From NCBI GenBank assembly GCA_022749755.1, contig CM040453.1, positions 5,664,102-5,728,101 on the forward strand: DNA of 64,000 nt. The letters are read 5' to 3'. Shown piece by piece: positions 61,499 through 64,000 of the stretch (positions are counted from its first letter, which is position 1; each line of letters starts with the position of its first letter). This stretch comes from Azadirachta indica. Lineage: Eukaryota > Streptophyta > Magnoliopsida > Sapindales > Meliaceae. Below the pieces are notes generated by a model, which made no database searches, was not told where the DNA came from, and saw only the letters and a list, made by a program, of their open reading frames with translations. A program made the translations under genes and the position numbers.

Positions 61499-64000
61499 AT
61501 TTTTTGTCTCCTAACCCAGTTTATTCCTAGGATTTTATCATTCACAACGTTTTATTTCGATTCATTCGGCTTCTGGCGTTTATCATTTAGATCCTAGGCT
61601 TTTGTCATTTAGCGCATCCTAGATTTTTTCAACCCAGTGAATTTTACATTTTTTGTCATTTAGGTCCTCGGTGAATTACAATTTTGTCCTCCGTATTTTC
61701 TCTCTTGTTCAATACACCCCTCAGTTTTCCTTAGGTTATTTATCAATCTCTTGTTTTTTAACTTATTTTAAAATGAGTTAAAATATTCCCACTCATAATT
61801 AAATTGGTTCCCGTATAAACAGAGTTAGGTCACATGATAAATAAAATTAATAGTGTTCGGTATATTTAGTTTCCTTCTAGATATTAATAGGAATTAGTAT
61901 AGGAGCATTTGGGAGGTATGATAATAATTTAAAATTAATGTTTTTTCTTTAAATGTTACATAAATTTGAATCAATAAATTTCTTTTCTCATATTTCATTC
62001 TAAATTTCAAAATGCTGATACCATTTTATTAATTATAAATAATTTTTTGAATTAAATTTTTTTTATTGCCTGCCAAGAAAAAACTTAACAGAAAAAAAGT
62101 TTAAAACATTTTTGTTATATTATATAATTACTCAATAAATTTCTTTAGTTGTTTATTGCACTCACCAACTTATTAAATAATTTAAAATAAATTTGGATTT
62201 ATTAGATTATTATGGGAGTGAGTTGTTAGTACAAAAATTGAAATTTAAAAGTTTATATAATATAAGATATTTAGAAAGAAAAAGAAAATAAATAAATAAA
62301 ATAAGAAGGTAGGTTGAATGGAGAGACACGTTCTCACCAAGCAACGTTAGAGCAACAAAAAAAAATTGCGAGAAGGACAAATATGTACTTGTATTTTGCA
62401 AAATAATAGATAAGGAATATAAATCACAAAACAATTTCATGTAGGTTACTTTCTCTAGATTTCACTCAAGTTTTATTAATAAAAATAATGATTTGATTGT
62501 TATACCTTTAAAATATTTACAAATTATATATATATATATATATATTTTTACCATAATCATTTGTAACAAATAAATTATGTCAAACTAATTTTTTTAATCT
62601 TAATATAATATTCAGATATTATCTTAAAATTAAATTTTAAGAAAATTAATTAATCATAAATAATATCATTTACCAAATTAATGTTCAAAATACAAAATTA
62701 AACAAGTCTAAGGAAATTCGAAAATGTTAATCGGTATAATAAATTTCAAATGTGAACAAATAGAAAAGAAAAATTTTTAAAAAATAATAGGATTTGATTT
62801 TGATGATTGTGGTGGAAGCCACTGGAGACCATTTTAATATAACACGAGAGACGTGAAATGAGAATATAAAGGTGAGAGATTTGAGTTTGAGAGAAAAGTC
62901 GAGATTTGATTCAACATAGAAATAGCAAAATACTCTATTCATAAAATTATGTTTAGAATAAATTATAGCATTTTTTTTTATTAAATACTTATATATATGT
63001 ATGTATAACACAAAAAAAAAAAAAAATAAAAATAAAAAAAAAAATGCGGTGCCTCAATGGACGGTGATACCAAACGAATTTGGGCCTACGATGTCTAGCG
63101 AGCAAGAAACAACATGCTCGTAACATGACATTGAATTGGTGTTAGAATTCAAGTCCAAATAAATTAAAGGATAGACAATTGAATGAATATTGGTAGCAAT
63201 GCAGTCCACGTGCATGTGAGTGACTGACGACTGACGACTGACGACTGACGTAACATTATAATTGTTGTTGGTTGTCACATCACCGGCACAAAAAAGGCAC
63301 ATGTTAAAACGTAGGACTTTTAACGACAATATGTACTAAAGCGACTTATCCTATCTTGTGCACCACCCACTTCGGTCCAAATTTTTTATCAAAGTAAACG
63401 GGTACGTATATGGTATGGGTCTGGGTATGAGTTGTACGCTAGCGAATTTGGTACATGTTTTCACAATCACTGAAAGGATGTGGTCCTCAAATGAATTGAA
63501 TCGTATAGGTATGAACAACAACAACAACACCACCACCACCACCACCCCCCCAACCCCTCTCATTCTTCCCAAAAGAAGTTTTTTTCACATTTAAATTATT
63601 GCAAAATAAAAAAAAAATAAAAAAGTGGCTAGTGGTGGGCCAAGTTCGAGAACGAGTAGTAGATTGAATTCCACAGAGATTCTCTTCTTCCAATTGGAAG
63701 AACCTGTTAACCACGCAACTGCAACAACAATACTAATAGCTAGAGAGGCAGTTCGAGATGCAGCTAACTAGGAGTAGCGGGTTCAGTTGTTTTAAACCAG
63801 TCAAATGTCTCAGTCACAACATTCCTTCTAGGAGTAGGCAGGGTTGATTTTGAAGTTGATCTAGCACTCCTTAATCCTTATCCAAGTATATAACTTAACC
63901 CTCACTTTAAGTTTGAGTGGCTATTGCTTTGTAAGCTTTCGAACCACTTATACAGTCTCAGTTAATTAATAATGCCAGTGAACCAGCACAAATTGATCGA
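61499..64000. other. AT-rich terminal region, no supported gene
   Basis: Contains a TA run near 62525-62546, A-rich runs near 63010-63045, and short CAA/CCA repeats near 63510-63550. Small frames here lack homology or ATG support. Confidence 0.5.
63219..63250. repeat. Heptamer tandem repeat (ACTGACG)n
   Basis: About four perfect copies of a 7-base unit, with a G-box-like CCACGTG at 63207-63213 just before. Confidence 0.8.

Noticed and set aside
63054..63714. Several overlapping frames on both strands near the right edge
   Set aside because: Repeat-derived (CAA, CCA, heptamer) with no family resemblance.

Overview
This window is nuclear DNA from a flowering plant, almost certainly a woody eudicot. 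All recognisable genes are plant orthologues split by AT-rich GT-AG introns and separated by very AT-rich DNA with microsatellites and small transposon remnants. A Citrus-like source is possible but not proven from the sequence. No CRISPR array, operon, rRNA or tRNA gene was seen.

Layout. (1) 1-3033, + strand: ERI2-type DEDDh exonuclease with a C-terminal GRF zinc finger, cut at its 5' end by the window. (2) 4811-5648, +: acidic ribosomal stalk protein P3, with a telo-box/TATA promoter. (3) 7744-15231, -: complete 18-exon retinoblastoma-related gene (RBR) with E2F-type sites and small uORFs upstream. (4) 17990-26891, +: 21-exon THO complex subunit 1 gene (THO1/HPR1), head-to-head with RBR, with one frame-breaking T run. 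(5) 28002-30194, -: CFAP20/BUG22. (6) 32634-35871, +: LNK3/LNK4-like clock output gene, divergent from CFAP20, with evening-element-like and G-box motifs upstream. (7) 39180-39863, +: MIZ1-like (DUF617) gene with a shifted C-terminus. (8) 41084-44429, -: GPI mannosyltransferase 1 (PIG-M/PNT1), frame broken at an A8/T8 run. (9) 46-58 kb: gene-poor DNA with two diverged inverted repeat pairs around a hAT-like element, and one unrecognised small ORF. (10) 58053-59141, -: intronless cytosolic sulfotransferase. (11) 59.2-64 kb: AT-rich DNA with a small TIR element and no supported gene.

The genes are unrelated housekeeping or regulatory loci: RNA decay, translation, cell cycle, mRNA export, microtubule/cilium-family protein, clock, root hydrotropism, GPI anchor synthesis and sulfation. 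They form no joint pathway. Exon coordinates come from reading GT/AG junctions against remembered family sequences, without alignment. I see no undescribed multi-gene system. The strongest unusual signals are four indel-type frame breaks in otherwise well conserved genes (three in T/A homopolymers), the permuted inverted repeats at 47.5-52.0 kb, and several cis-element or splice-site oddities.
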